Below are positions 10,801 to 20,215 of a stretch of DNA of 64,000 bases, one piece after another; the stretch's first letter is position 1, and the number at the start of each line of letters is the position of its first letter. The stretch is from the NCBI GenBank assembly GCA_905221605.1, contig CAJNDS010002172.1:362613-426612 (forward strand). The letters run 5' to 3'. Source of the DNA: Symbiodinium natans. Its lineage: Eukaryota > Sar > Dinophyceae > Suessiales > Symbiodiniaceae. Below the pieces are notes generated by a model. The model had not been told where the DNA came from, searched no databases, and worked only from the letters and a program-made list of their open reading frames with translations. The translations under genes and the position numbers were made by a program.

Positions 10801-12845
10801 AGGCTACCACAAACGCGCGCCATGGCGAGCGGTGGGGTACACCATGGCTCCAGCCTCGGGCCGCGAGGGGCTCCATTGCGGCAGCTGTCAGCCCGCCTCC
10901 GCCAGCTAGACGGGACGTTTCCCGAACCCCTTGCGGCACCCCAACGCGGGAGAGAGGACCACTGACGAAGGAGCCTGCAACGAAAGAGCCTGCGGTTGTG
11001 CCGGCCGCGAGTCCTATTGCTCTGGATGCTTGTGTGACGACTCCCTCTAGTGAAGTTGATCACAGGATCGGAGGGGGTAGCGCCGCCTCGTGTCCACCCC
11101 GTAGTGGCGGCAACATTAGGGACCCGCCGGTTGGCGTACGACGTCCACCCAGCCCCCGGACACGGCCCACGCACACAGCATCTCCGGATGGGATTAGGAC
11201 GGTTGAGGCGTCACAGCCCCCTTGCGCTAAGTCTCCCACGGACTCACTTGGCCTGACGGAACCAAAATCGGATCTCCCTATGCCTCCCCATGGCCTGACG
11301 CCCATCCCCGCCAGGCCTGTGCCCGCTGTCCAAGCTCGCAAGGAAAGTCGGCCTCTCGCTTTGGACAAAGACGGCTCTCAGCAGCTGGAACCACCAAAAG
11401 CCAAGCCTCGAGGGCCTAGCGAGCCCAGCGGCACCCGCGATCCCAGCGCCCCAGCCTGCGCACCCATCATGCAGAGCAACACAGTCTCGGTCTGTGATCT
11501 CATGTGGCGCGCACTTGCAGCGGGACATCACTTTGGTAAGAATGTCAAACCTCGGCCCTACATGAACCTGCGTGACTCGCAACACCTCACAACACACTGC
11601 CAGCAGCTTCGGGCATATAGGGCCTATGAGGTGTTTTTGAACGGCATACCGAACCAGCTGCAAGACTCGGATATGCTGATCGGAATCGCTGACACGCTAC
11701 TGCATCTGCCTGAAACGTTTCCGGCAGCGTATTTGAAGGTTTATGACCCTATCATCACGCAGTGCCTTAGATTGTCGGGGGCATTGCAGCATTTCGACCT
11801 TGCTGAAATGTTGGATTGCCCGGTCCCGCAGCTGGACAAAGCAAGGCTTTCGGAGTCCCTGGTGGGGTATGGCTTTCTTACCACAGCGCAGTACATCGCG
11901 GATCTTTTCTCTGCGGTGTCGGACTTGCCGAGTGTCATCAATGCCAGTTTTCCTGCAATGCTCAGCTACGCTGACCCAGATTATTGGCTGGGTGCACTTC
12001 TGCTCGCATTCGAGTCCCACCAAAAAGGTCCCCTGGAGCGTACGGCAGGGCTGCCCATTGGTTTTCCTGAATCTGACAATAAAATTACTGACCTGCAGAT
12101 CAATGTGCCGCCTGCAGCCATGGGGGCCTTCTTGGCTGGCCGCGCTTATCGGTGTCCCACGTGCCCTACTACCAAATATGTGATGGACGCGCACAGTGGA
12201 CTGCCACAAGTCACTGGCCAAGCCTCCCAAGAAGCCTTGCAGGCATGGGCCGCAGCTGCTAAGCACACGGACGTGGAAACGGCCAGGCTTGCCCAGCCCA
12301 GCCTGAATACGTTCCTAGGCATCACGCTGCAGGGCACACAGACACTTGGGCGAAGGCACTATCAAGAATTTAGGCCGGACCTCCCCCCTGCCCATTTCCT
12401 TGACGCCATCCGGCTTGCTCTTGCGGCCTCGGTGGCCAACCAAAACATTGAACATTTTTGGTCAGTTTTTAACTTGGAATGGCCTGACACTTCTCACAGA
12501 ATGGCTGTTTTTCTACGGCGAGTGTTGCCCCTAGAGTGCTTGCTCTCCTCGCCCTGTGCTGCGCCTGTGGAAGCGAACACTGCAGCAACCTCGCCGGAGG
12601 TCGTCAGCATCTCTTCCGAAACTAACGAAGGCTCTCCCTGCCCGATGGATGACATGTCAGACGCGGAGGACGAACCCGAGGCACAGGTGAATGATTGGCG
12701 CTTCTCGGAGCTGCGAACCACTGACCTTGCAGCTTTGCGAGAAGTGGATGTCTCCGCCCCTTTCCGGCTGCCAGTCATCTTGGAAAGGGATCAGCACCAC
12801 ACCCACCAAGCATGGGCCCCAACGTCCCCAAAATGCGTGGTATGA
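7803..12845 (+). CDS. Superfamily 1 (UPF1-like) helicase, segment 4
   Basis: A 1,680-codon intronless frame. About residue 270 is a Walker A loop, GAPGSGKT (motif I). About residue 383 is DEAQQ (motif II, the DEAQ form of Walker B). About residue 408 is GDHRQP (motif III; UPF1-type helicases have GDxxQ). Near residue 640, GMVSQYARIV fits motif IV. About residues 735-750, GFARATSSFTRG fits the weakly conserved motif V/VI region, where the family has VAxTRA. ATP-driven RNA or DNA unwinding is the expected activity. Residues about 990-1230 are a Pro/Ser-rich linker. Residues about 1240-1610 form a second globular region with no family I know, followed by an acidic tail. Frames before and after overlap it, so the locus may be a pseudogene or carry sequencing indels. 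Confidence 0.65.
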   Translation: MPRRSFSPALEKVRPCTVNITIALLLTDEQHNQFAQRPSLPRVSQLEVLPGGASTPLWDALLHMPRERQHVALGVPLEDSPLDAIRQPQWLPGFLTDLVLVLLIGLVVRGNWHDTWAQLIHPEVCQVFRGKHETQAAQASLTAGPGASNPLQSFLNLWLAEEQSYRKEWTPTLLSGVLATLPDSPLPGQEDARTPPLWHAECLRLSHDSLSNEHDPRTRASIFALAVGPAFLTCLCDTFWGADGHLAALLGACSYGLAANRTSVFITGAPGSGKTRSCAFLGVLLACLTSRLTLYTAHGNESVRAYVEAVDRLTTASNEFVRSRIVRIPGNKEKDTHKLPFDVHDLYRGLLVATTHGTIVARLSFPYSQLINRLKDVELLLRDEAQQLGTPGSNTILAHIKHALDVMIGDHRQPAGGSRPNYHFVTELLEQKICGLNAVPADLHTPATLPAALLRQTAQSSGPWKKGQGEMPSWGKPHRSSGASEVLFSAVSMLESILCISIVKPKQAETVMQAAGLKAIVGPAVNLSLCSSMRLPPEIAAILYACRYSEACRFELIGRVPRLRMPPGPTMQHLLGRPLRSLAGRWMETCRWVRVQDQDETQTKIGRSYDLSMVLADIVLTFGHQVYPDSPIGMVSQYARIVTQMKFMLQLSLPADPLGDDDMSLLEACQTAEDFPLTGAPNTWSLVTFRTFLMNRIGSLKRFFGAITTACSTGPTFGICVFVTCRASGFLFSSEAGFARATSSFTRGLGALVFVAPHYSDGIGACFQMAACATGGLIECAEYVRTQASLWSMDGPGIATALHKQAFRERTVASIVLPAERKVGLDLFGTPPLHQAWALKATWGDKREVFYRTLQQEGWGSPSFTSNSYSGTIVSLQTRGFVLEPLPNAVYCVPFQPVREGDGVAQYLTCLLGDTSIRMPPKRGSAQRADPAFEHKAGILRAPRGLHLLPVRTGKAASETAIDVDSPGNSPVPAGSNSPDVVVATAVEVPTPQQSPAQGEATTNARHGERWGTPWLQPRAARGSIAAAVSPPPPARRDVSRTPCGTPTRERGPLTKEPATKEPAVVPAASPIALDACVTTPSSEVDHRIGGGSAASCPPRSGGNIRDPPVGVRRPPSPRTRPTHTASPDGIRTVEASQPPCAKSPTDSLGLTEPKSDLPMPPHGLTPIPARPVPAVQARKESRPLALDKDGSQQLEPPKAKPRGPSEPSGTRDPSAPACAPIMQSNTVSVCDLMWRALAAGHHFGKNVKPRPYMNLRDSQHLTTHCQQLRAYRAYEVFLNGIPNQLQDSDMLIGIADTLLHLPETFPAAYLKVYDPIITQCLRLSGALQHFDLAEMLDCPVPQLDKARLSESLVGYGFLTTAQYIADLFSAVSDLPSVINASFPAMLSYADPDYWLGALLLAFESHQKGPLERTAGLPIGFPESDNKITDLQINVPPAAMGAFLAGRAYRCPTCPTTKYVMDAHSGLPQVTGQASQEALQAWAAAAKHTDVETARLAQPSLNTFLGITLQGTQTLGRRHYQEFRPDLPPAHFLDAIRLALAASVANQNIEHFWSVFNLEWPDTSHRMAVFLRRVLPLECLLSSPCAAPVEANTAATSPEVVSISSETNEGSPCPMDDMSDAEDEPEAQVNDWRFSELRTTDLAALREVDVSAPFRLPVILERDQHHTHQAWAPTSPKCVV

Positions 12846-13314
12846 CGCAGCCACTGCTCATTGGGCTGCCATTAAGGGGCTCATGCGAGCCAAACATCCA
12901 ACCAAGCAGCGACTCAACAGCTTCTGGTTTAGGATGTACTGTCATGGCACCCCCAAGGACCCTGATCCTTCGGCCCTGCGTGCTGCAGTTACCTCCTTCC
13001 CCTTTCAGTATAAGGACGAAGGTGTTGTGCAGTACAGGCAAATCCAGGAAGCTGTCCGGGTGATGTGGCTCGCGGCCCAAACCTCAATGACAAGATACAT
13101 GCGTATCCCCATTCCGGACGGCATCCCTGAGTGGGGGGTTGATGAGCAAGAGCTGCCTCCAATGCAGGTCATGCCCAGCCGTACCGCAGATGCAAAGGAG
13201 CAAAAGATGACCGAAGGTGGCAAGTCCACTCATAGAAAGACAGGGAAGCGTTCCCATACCACCTCAGCTGGCCATCGCTCCCGGCGTCCGGACTGGGATG
13301 GCTCCTGGCAATAG
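12691..13314 (+). CDS. Broken giant ORF, segment 5, C-terminal part
   Basis: This frame overlaps the end of segment 4. The likely switch is at the run CCCCAAAA near 12828, after which NAWYDAATAHWAAIKG continues protein-like sequence to the stop at 13314. The tail is basic (KSTHRKTGKRSH), as in nucleic-acid-binding C-termini. No domain recognised. Confidence 0.4.
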   Translation: MIGASRSCEPLTLQLCEKWMSPPLSGCQSSWKGISTTPTKHGPQRPQNAWYDAATAHWAAIKGLMRAKHPTKQRLNSFWFRMYCHGTPKDPDPSALRAAVTSFPFQYKDEGVVQYRQIQEAVRVMWLAAQTSMTRYMRIPIPDGIPEWGVDEQELPPMQVMPSRTADAKEQKMTEGGKSTHRKTGKRSHTTSAGHRSRRPDWDGSWQ

Positions 13315-13390
13315 ACAGCAAACTGTCATCTGAGGGCTCCTACTGACGCCATGCGAACGCACCATTGAGTCCTTTCATGGCATGCTGCCT

Positions 13391-13460
13391 AGCGTGATGT
13401 GAGCCCTCACATCTCCTCGCCGATACATGCCGCAAGACTACCTCGGGATATTCTTGGTTT
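13391..13460 (+). pseudogene. Decayed hydrolase-gene fragment, copy 1
   Basis: GATGTGAGCCCTCACATCTC at about 13396 matches the intact gene near 3370 (GATGCGAGCCCTCGCATCTC). Only this short segment is recognisable. The same signature recurs near 14059 and 14938. Confidence 0.5.
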
Positions 13461-13841
13461 GGCAACCCTCTCGTGGTCTATGCCACGGATTGGATCGTGC
13501 TTGTCTTTTGTGTGCTTACAGCTTGCAGCTGTGAACACCCTTCTGGGTCGGCCCCGCGGTGTGCCTGTGGGAACGGGGGGCCTTTCTTTCGTGGTTGCTC
13601 CACTGGCCATCTGCCACGGACTACCCTGGACCGGTCCTGCCTGGATGTTCCAGCTTTGTCATCGGTAAAACGGCCAATCTTCCTTTCCTCTGCCCCCTCT
13701 AGGTGGGCAGGTTGCCCGCTTCTATGTGCTACGACCGTGTGTGAACCCCTCGGACTTGAGTGTTGACCATCTCTCGTCTGGACGGTGACACCCCCTTGTC
13801 GTACAACGGCGTCATGCCAATTGGGAGAGACCAGCTAGGGG

Positions 13842-14115
13842 ATGCTGCTTCTGGGCTGTGGACACTTCTACGCGGAGATCAGGTTTCCACTTCCCTGGCA
13901 ATGTGCCATCGAGCACCTGTGGACAACCTGGCCTTCACGAGAGCCATTCTCGCCTGTGCTTGGGTTGCTGCGGGGTTCCCTGCCTGCTTGGGTGTATATC
14001 TCTGCTTGCGTCAAAGCAGCCATACATGACTACCTCCCCATCGGTAGGTGGCCAAGCGTGATGTGAGCCCTCACATCTCCTCGCCGACGTCTGTCGGTTT
14101 GGGCATGGAGGGTCT
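13842..14115 (+). pseudogene. Decayed hydrolase-gene fragment, copy 2
   Basis: The segment beginning with GGGCTGTGGACACTTCTACG parallels 3130-3430 of the intact gene: the strand/oxyanion region, the tryptophan-rich helix and the GATGTGAGCCCTCACATCTC signature in the same order. Indels and a deletion of the middle part break the frame. The non-coding remainder of 13461-13841 shows nothing I can identify. Confidence 0.6.
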
Positions 14116-14199
14116 GATTCTGGTTATTGAACCCTCAACCCTCACCGGCCAAGGAGATAGTTGCTTGGCCTTGAGTGCGAAGTTTCGACTGGGGGACTC

Positions 14200-14295
14200 T
14201 CCCGCTTCCTGCGGGGCAGGTGGGGTCCCCGCCTGCTTGGGTTTACCTGATGGCTCTGATTGGAACGAAGCAGTCAAGCCTGCTTTGGCCGTCGG
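14200..14295 (+). pseudogene. Decayed hydrolase-gene fragment, copy 3
   Basis: A short match to 3255-3325 of the intact gene (GGGCAGGTGGGGTCCCCGCC, then GGCTCTGATTGGA corresponding to GGTGCTGCCTGGA). It sits between copies 2 and 4, so the array is nested or rearranged. Confidence 0.45.
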
Positions 14296-14329
14296 ACGAG
14301 ACTCTTGTGAGTCAAAAGAACGTTGCGCC

Positions 14330-14435
14330 TTGTGCTCGGAGAGGCTCCACTGGCTGACCACCATGGAGTGCTCTGGGCTGGTCCTACCCTTTGTTCTTGC
14401 CGTTAAGTCCCCACTGGCTGACCACCATGGGGCAA
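14330..14435 (+). repeat. CACTGGCTGACCACCATGG repeat, unit 1
   Basis: The unit holds two CACTGGCTGACCACCATGG motifs about 60 bases apart, separated by a TTGTTCTTGCCGTTAAGTCC segment. Closely similar units occur at 15215-15340 and 15400-15515. Function unknown; it is part of the duplicated block. Confidence 0.65.
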
Positions 14436-14699
14436 CTTTATACTTCGGATCAAGAAGGTTGACACCTGCAACGTCCCGTGCCAAGGCACGACTATGCCCC
14501 ACCTGTGATGGCGGACTTGTGAACCTTCTCGTGAACGGCCTTGGCTGGTGCTGAATGTATTCGCATCGGTGGCTGCATGATGGTGGTTTTGTGAATCTGG
14601 CAACGTCGCATTTTGCGACGCACCTGCGCACTCGGTGCTACATGTGTGCTCCCGGCCTCTTCGACGATTTCGAGTACTGAGTGCACAGGGTGACCTAGC

Positions 14700-15015
14700 A
14701 GTTCGGCGCGCTGGCTGTGGACACTTCTACGTGGAGATTATGCACCCGCTGACTTGGCAGGGAGCCATTCCCCACTTGTAGAACAACCTGGCCCTCTGGA
14801 GACTCTAGAGGGTCACCCTCGTCTGAGCTTGGCCTGCGGCAGGGCAAGTGGGCTCCCCGCCCGCGTGGATGTTACCTGAAGGCTCTGATTGGACCAAAGT
14901 AGCAATACCATGGAGATCCTTGCACTTCGGCACCAATGTGATGTGAGCCCTCCCATCTCCTTACCGACGTACCTCGCGGGTTTGGGTTTGGAGGGACCTG
15001 ATGCGTGCCGATGCG
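14700..15015 (+). pseudogene. Decayed hydrolase-gene fragment, copy 4
   Basis: This is the clearest decayed copy. It runs from GGCTGTGGACACTTCTACG through the region matching 3180-3425. An in-frame stop replaces a codon where the intact gene has a Trp (CACTTGTAGAAC against TCTGTGGAGCAAC), and there are several indels. It is not translatable as the full protein. Confidence 0.65.
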
Positions 15016-15164
15016 CAGGCCAGCGCCAAGGTTGCGTGGCCTTGTGTGAGATGCCTGGACTGGGAGGTTCCTCGTTGTTATTATAAACCCTGTGGCGTTA
15101 AGGGTTTGGTAACTCGCTGTGGACTCTCCCCGTGGAATCGGTAGCTGCAGCTACTCTCGCCCCC

Positions 15165-15520
15165 CCTCTGGCCGTGCGCGGGCACCTCTCTGGGTGGGCA
15201 CTTGTACGCCAGGTTGACTGGAGAACCCTGTGCTCGGAGCTACTCCACTGGCTGACCACCATGGAGTGACCTGGGCCGGTCCTGCTTTGATTGTTCTTGC
15301 TGTTAAGTCCCCAACTGGCTGACCTCCATGGGGCATATGCCCCCTGTGCCGGGCGCGGACACCTCTCTGGGTGGGCACTTGTACGCCAAGGTGAATGGAG
15401 CACCCAGAGCTCGGAGCTACTCCACTGGCTGACCACCACGGAGTGCCCTGGGCCGGTCTTGCCTTGATTGTTCTTGCTGTTAAGTCCCCACTGGCTGACC
15501 ACCATGGGGCATATGCACAT
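15165..15520 (+). repeat. Tandem duplication, about 180 bp, two units
   Basis: Two adjacent units (about 15165-15340 and 15345-15520) each contain CACCTCTCTGGGTGGGCACT, then GGAGCTACTCCACTGGCTGA, then GTTCTTGCTGTTAAGTCCCC. A larger duplication is also visible: 14567-14700 (GATGGTGGTTTTGTGAATCT, then TTCGAGTACTGAGT) recurs about 1,085 bases later at 15652-15790. Confidence 0.7.
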
Positions 15521-15956
15521 CTTTCATCCCCCCTAGGGAGTCTGACTTGCAACATCCTTTCGCCATTGAGTGTCGGTTGTCTGTCCTTGACAACGAGTAC
15601 GTGATCCGAACCTCTTCTGATGACCTCGGTTTGAATAACCGCTGTCGCACCAGTGGCTACATGATGGTGGTTTTGAGAATCTGGCAATGTCGCAATTTGC
15701 GATTCCCCCACAAGCTCTGTGCTTCCTTGTGAACCGGGACTTCATTGACGACTTCGAGTACTGAGTCCGTGGGGTATCTAGAAGTTCAGCGCGATTGCTC
15801 GCTTTGTTTCTTTGGTGTCTGTTTGCTTGGTGGTTGCTTGGTGTGTCTGGCGGATTGTGTGCGCTGACATTGTTTCACCCTTTACGTCGAGCCCAACAAG
15901 ACCGGCCTACTGTGCTACTGATGTAGTAAAGAGGCGTCAGTCCAAAAAAAAAAGCG

Positions 15957-16408
15957 TTGAGAGGCCTCTAAGGGTTGCTGGTAGGGGTCAGGAGCGCAGT
16001 GAGGCCTCTAAGGGTTGCTGGCAGGTAGGAGCAGGAGGCGTGAGAGGCCTCTAAGGGTTGCTGGGCAGGGGTCAGGAGCGGAGTTAGAGGCCTCTAGGGG
16101 TTGCTGGCAGGGGTCAGGAGCGCAGTGAGAGGCCTCGAAGGGTTTGCTGGGCAGGGGTCAGGAGCGCAGAGGCCTCTAAGGGTTGCAGGCAGGGGTTAGG
16201 AGCGCAGTGAGAGGCCTCTAAGGTTGCTGGCAGGGGTTGCTGGCAGGGGTTAGGAGCGCAGTGAGAGGCCTCTAAGGTTGCTGCAGGGGTCAGGAGCGCA
16301 GTGAGAGGCTTCTAAGGGTTGCTGGCAGGGGTCAGGAGCGCAGAAGGCCTCTAAGGGTTGCTGGCAGGGGTCAGGAGCGCAGTGAGAGGCCTCTAAGGGT
16401 TGCTGGCA
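15957..16408 (+). repeat. About 42-bp minisatellite, GAGAGGCCTCTAAGGGTTGC type
   Basis: About ten imperfect units of roughly 42 bases, each with AGGCCTCTAAGGGTTGCTGG and CAGGGGTCAGGAGCGCAGT. The reverse complement of the same satellite fills 35390-35880. It is the left part of satellite block A. Confidence 0.85.
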
Positions 16409-16409
16409 G

Positions 16410-17150
16410 GGGTGCGCCTCGTCGTCGCATCGTCGTCGTCGCGTCGTCGCCCCCTCCCCGGTGTACCCGGTGAACCTGCGGGTACACCGGGTACACCTGC
16501 GCTGCGCTGGGTACACCTGCGCTGCGCTGAGGTCCCCCGTTCGAGTTTTGAATCAGCTCTGAGTACGACGATCTCTGGTGGGGCTAGAGACGCCAGCATA
16601 AGAGAGAGGCGGCAGCATAAGAGAGAGCAGCGGCTTCGGTGGCAACATATGGGTGGCAACATTTGGGTGGCAACATTTGGGTGGCAACATTTGGCGCGGC
16701 TTGGGTGGCAACATTTGGGTGGCAACATTTGGCGCGGCTTGGGTGGCAACATTTGCGTGGCAACATTTGCGTGGCAACAGTTGCGTGGCAACAGTTGCGT
16801 GGCAACATTTGCGTGGCAACATTTGCGTGGCAACAGTTGCGTGGCAACATTTGCGTTGCAACATTTGCGTGGCAACATTTGCGTGCCAACATATGCGTGC
16901 CAACATTTGCGTGGCAACATTTGCGTGGCAACATGTGCGTGGCAACATTTGGCATTCCGGGTTACGTCACAGTGCTGCACGCGTGTTCGTCGTCGCGTCG
17001 TCGTCGTCGTCGTCGTCGCCTCGTCGTGTCATCGCCCCCCGCGCTTCTATCCTCATCCCTATCCTCACCGGCAGCCCCCTATCCTCACCACCAGCGCTGG
17101 TCGTCGTGCGCTCGTCGTCATCCCTCCCCCCGCCTCTATCCTCACCGGTA
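16410..17150 (+). repeat. Satellite block A (inverted copy of block C)
   Basis: The block contains the GTGTACCCGGTGAACCTGCG motif, an ATCAGCTCTGAGTACGACGA segment, a 14-bp minisatellite (16636-16958) and a short (GTC)n run near 16997-17018. Its reverse complement is found at 34480-35390, and part of it at 26340-26828. It ends at the gene on the minus strand. Confidence 0.85.
16636..16958 (+). repeat. 14-bp minisatellite, GTGGCAACATTTGC type
   Basis: About 22 tandem copies of a 14-base unit. Because 14 is not a multiple of three and the unit holds no stop codon in any phase, long open frames appear in several frames on both strands. These frames are a by-product of the repeat, not genes. Confidence 0.9.
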
Positions 17151-18310
17151 GGAGGCCGTCGCTCTGCCGGGACAGCGTGGCGTTCAGCGTAGTGACGGGG
17201 AGGTACTTGGTCCGCTCGTAGCCGTTGCCGGCGTTCCGGCCCCTGCGCCGGACGCCGCGGATGATGACCGGCACGTGGGCCAGCCAGTCCGTCCACTTGT
17301 CCTTGAAGAAGCTCTTCCCGAGCTTCGTGAGGTGGTAGTTCCCGTCCGGCTGGAGGCTCCGGACGAGCTTTTTCACGCCGCCCCGCAGGAGGATGTAGTC
17401 CGAGGGCCCCTCGCGGATCAAGGGCTGGGTGCGGTCGTACTGCCGGCTGGGGGGCGGCCGGCCGATCAGCTGGTAGCAGAACTGCATGGCCCGCTCTCGT
17501 GAGCTCACCGTTCGGGCGGCTGAGCATCGCGTAGCGGAGGTGGTTGTGTGTCAAAGGGAGGGTTTCTGAGCCTGCCGCCGTGGTCCTCGCCCTGACCCCG
17601 GCCTCGGCTGCTAGTTTGATGGCGTGTCGTTGCTGAGCCCAGCTCATGAGTGTTTTGAACCAACCGTCCGGAAAAAAAGTCGTCGCCCGAGCGGGCCGCC
17701 CTCAGCGCGTGCCCGTTGAAGACGTGGTATCTCCCACTTCTCCCGGTGGCTCCTCGTCCAGTGCGTGCACGCGCCGAGCGCTCGAAGGACTTGCCTCTTC
17801 CAGTGTTTGCGCAGCGGCCAGATGCACTCGAGCACCGCGTGGCAGGCGTTCCGCCCCAAAAGATTGAGCGACACGTCCTCGAGCTTCGGCCACTTCAGGG
17901 CCTTCCGCTCCGCCGCGAGCTTCCGGCTGCACGCGAAGACGTCGCGCGACTCGAACCAACCCTGCAGCGGCTTCAAAGACAGGGCCTTCTCGGTCAGAGA
18001 GAACCTTTCCGGCGGGGGCCTCTCCTGGGGCTGGTAGGGCCTGGCGGGCAGCCGCCAGAAGGCCACGATCAGCTGGCTCGCGGCCATGGGGGTCACGTCC
18101 AGTCGGGTCGCCCACTCCCGCGCCACCGCGTGCAAACATGGGTTCTCGACTAAGCTTTCGTCGTGCTTGATCGAGATGACCTTCTCCATCAGATTCTTTG
18201 GCTGTGGCTTGGGCTGCGGTTTGGGACGGGGATTCACGAGGAACCGGTCCATGCTTTTGAACACACCGCCCGGAAAAATGGTCGTCGCCCGAGCGGGGGC
18301 GGCCTCCGGA
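17065..18310 (-). pseudogene. Unknown minus-strand gene with frame breaks
   Basis: Read on the minus strand from about 18310, a protein-like frame runs to about 17700 (MEKVISIKHDESLVENPC, later ACHAVLECIWPLRKHWKR). Coding character then shifts frame near 17700 (TTFFPDGWFKTLMSWAQQ) and again near 17510 (RERAMQFCYQLIG, later HVPVIIRGVRRRGRNAG), ending in satellite block A. The motif ARATTxFPxGxFK occurs twice, about 600 bases apart, in two frames. Family unknown. Unrecognised introns are the alternative to decay. Confidence 0.45.
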
Positions 18311-18599
18311 GGACGAGACCTCAAAGGAGTAAACGCCCCCCCCCCCCTAAACCCTAAACCATGGTTCTGCGTGTTTTTTGGGCACGACGGTTTTGTGACG
18401 GGATTTTTTTGCATGATTGGCTTGATTTTCGCATGGGTTTTGGCACGCTTTTTATGCATTGTTTGATTTTTGCATGGTTTTTTTGTGACCCGCGCTCGCC
18501 TCGAAGCGGCAGCAATAGACACATGCCAACTAGAGATTAGAGGTCGTTTTACTCATACGACTCCTTCTGCACCTTATGAGAAATCAAAGTCTTTAGGTT

Positions 18600-19430
18600 C
18601 CGGGGGGATGGTCGACACAGGGCCGAACGCCGGGCGCTACAGAGGTTCAGGGTCGGGTTTTGTTCGCAGGCGTAGGGGGCTCCGAAGCAGAGAGGTTTGG
18701 TCCAGGAGTGCCTTGCGTGCTGCGTGCTGCCCCGCCTTGTAGCTAGAGTGCCCTGCACCCCCTCCCCTCCCGGGAACCCCAGGCCCCTCTCGCCTCGTCT
18801 TCTCCGTTACTTCGAGCCGGGGGGTGCAGAGGTTTCAGGGTTGGGGGTTTGTTCGCAGGTTCAGGGGCTCCGAGGCAGTGAGGTTTGTCTGTGCTGCAAG
18901 GTTTCAGGGTCGGGTTTTGTTCGCAGGCTTAGGGGCTCTGAGGCAGAGAGGTCTAGTCCGAGTGCGCGCAGGAGTGCTTGCATGCTGTCTGCCCCCTCCC
19001 TCTCTCCCCCGCTGTAACGCGAGAGTGCCCTGCACCCCCGGGCCCCCTCCTGTGATCAGGTGCTCCTCGTCTCCATTGCTGGCAGCCGGGCTCCGAGGCA
19101 GCGAGGTCTGGTCAGCTCCCCTCCCCCTGTAGTTCTACAGTGCCCGACCGCTCCCTTCCCTTCCCGGAATTTCTCTGGTGGCTCAGGTTCCTCTTCGACG
19201 TCTTCGCTGCGAGCTGGACACCGCAAGGCTTCGAGGTTAAAGGTTGGCAGGCAAAGGGGTTCCGAGGCTGCTAGGTTCGGACTCTGTGCAGGTAGGAGTC
19301 AGGAGTGCCCTGCGTCCCCACCCTTCCCCGGGACCCTCGGGCCCCTCCCTTGTGGTCAGGCGCTCGTTGTGACCTTCCTCGACATCTTCGATCATCCTCG
19401 CCAGGCGCTCTGAGTGCAGACAGAGCGCAT
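18600..19430 (+). repeat. Diverged dispersed repeats with GGGGCTCCGAGGCAG motif
   Basis: Several diverged units share a TTTGTTCGCAGG stretch, GGGGCTCCGAGGCAG(A/C)GAGGT and a following CCCTGC...CCCCTCCC tract. No gene is convincing in this interval. A related piece recurs at 20250-20420. Confidence 0.6.
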
Positions 19431-19439
19431 TTTTGGGGC

Positions 19440-20215
19440 GATTTTTTGGGTTTCCAGGGGGGGGGGAGGGGGCGTGACTTTTTAGGGCGGGAGCCGGGAG
19501 AACGGGCCGTGACTTGTGACTTTTGCGGGCCTGGGCCGGGAATTGAGGCGTGACTTTGGGGTTTTGGCGCCGGAGTAGAGGGGTGTGACTTGTGACTTTT
19601 GGGGGGCCTGGGCCGGGAGAACGGGCCGTGACTTGTGACTTTTGCGGGGCCTGGGCCGGGAATTGAGGCGTGACTTTTGGGTTTCGGGGCCGGGAGAAAG
19701 GGCCGTGACTTGTGACTTTTGGGGGGGCCTGGGCCGGGAATTGAGGCGTGACTTTTTTGGGAGTTGGGCCGGGAGAAAGGGGTGTGACTTGTGACTTTTG
19801 GGGGGCCTGGGCCGGGAGAAAGGGCCGTGACTTGTGACTTTTGGGGGGCCTGGGCCGGGAATTGAGGCGTGACTTTTTGGGAGTTGGGCCGGAGGGGAGG
19901 GGCGTGACTTTTGGGGTTCGGGGGCTCGGGTGGCGACTTGCCTGGAATTGAGGCGTGCCTTTTTTTAGCGGGTTTCGGAGGCAAGTGGCCCTTCTTTGTC
20001 GCGCCGAGGCCCAAAAGTCACAAGTCACGCCCGTGTTCCCGAGCCCGACACCCAGAAGTCACAAGTCACGCCCCGCTTTCCCGAGGCCGACGCCCAAAAG
20101 TCACAAGTCACGCCCCGCTTTCTCGAGGCTGACGCCCAAAAGTCACGCCCGTGTTTCCCGAGCCCGACACCCAGAAGTCACAAGTCACGCCCCGCTTTCC
20201 CGAGCCTGACGCCGC
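19440..20215. repeat. Strand-switching satellite 1
   Basis: From 19480 to 19940 the plus strand repeats GGCCGGGAATTGAGGCGTGA and GTGACTTGTGACTTTTGGGG. From about 20008 to 20215 it repeats the reverse complement (CCCAAAAGTCACAAGTCACG). The two arms face each other across about 70 bases near 19940-20005 and could pair into a large hairpin. Confidence 0.85.

Noticed and set aside
5374-12845. Programmed frameshifting linking the giant helicase frames
   Set aside because: The frame changes are not all in the same direction, and I saw no consistent slippery site with a downstream structure. Indels or decay fit better.
16636-16958. CRISPR-like array of 14-bp repeats
   Set aside because: Units are contiguous without unique spacers, and the sequence is eukaryotic satellite DNA.
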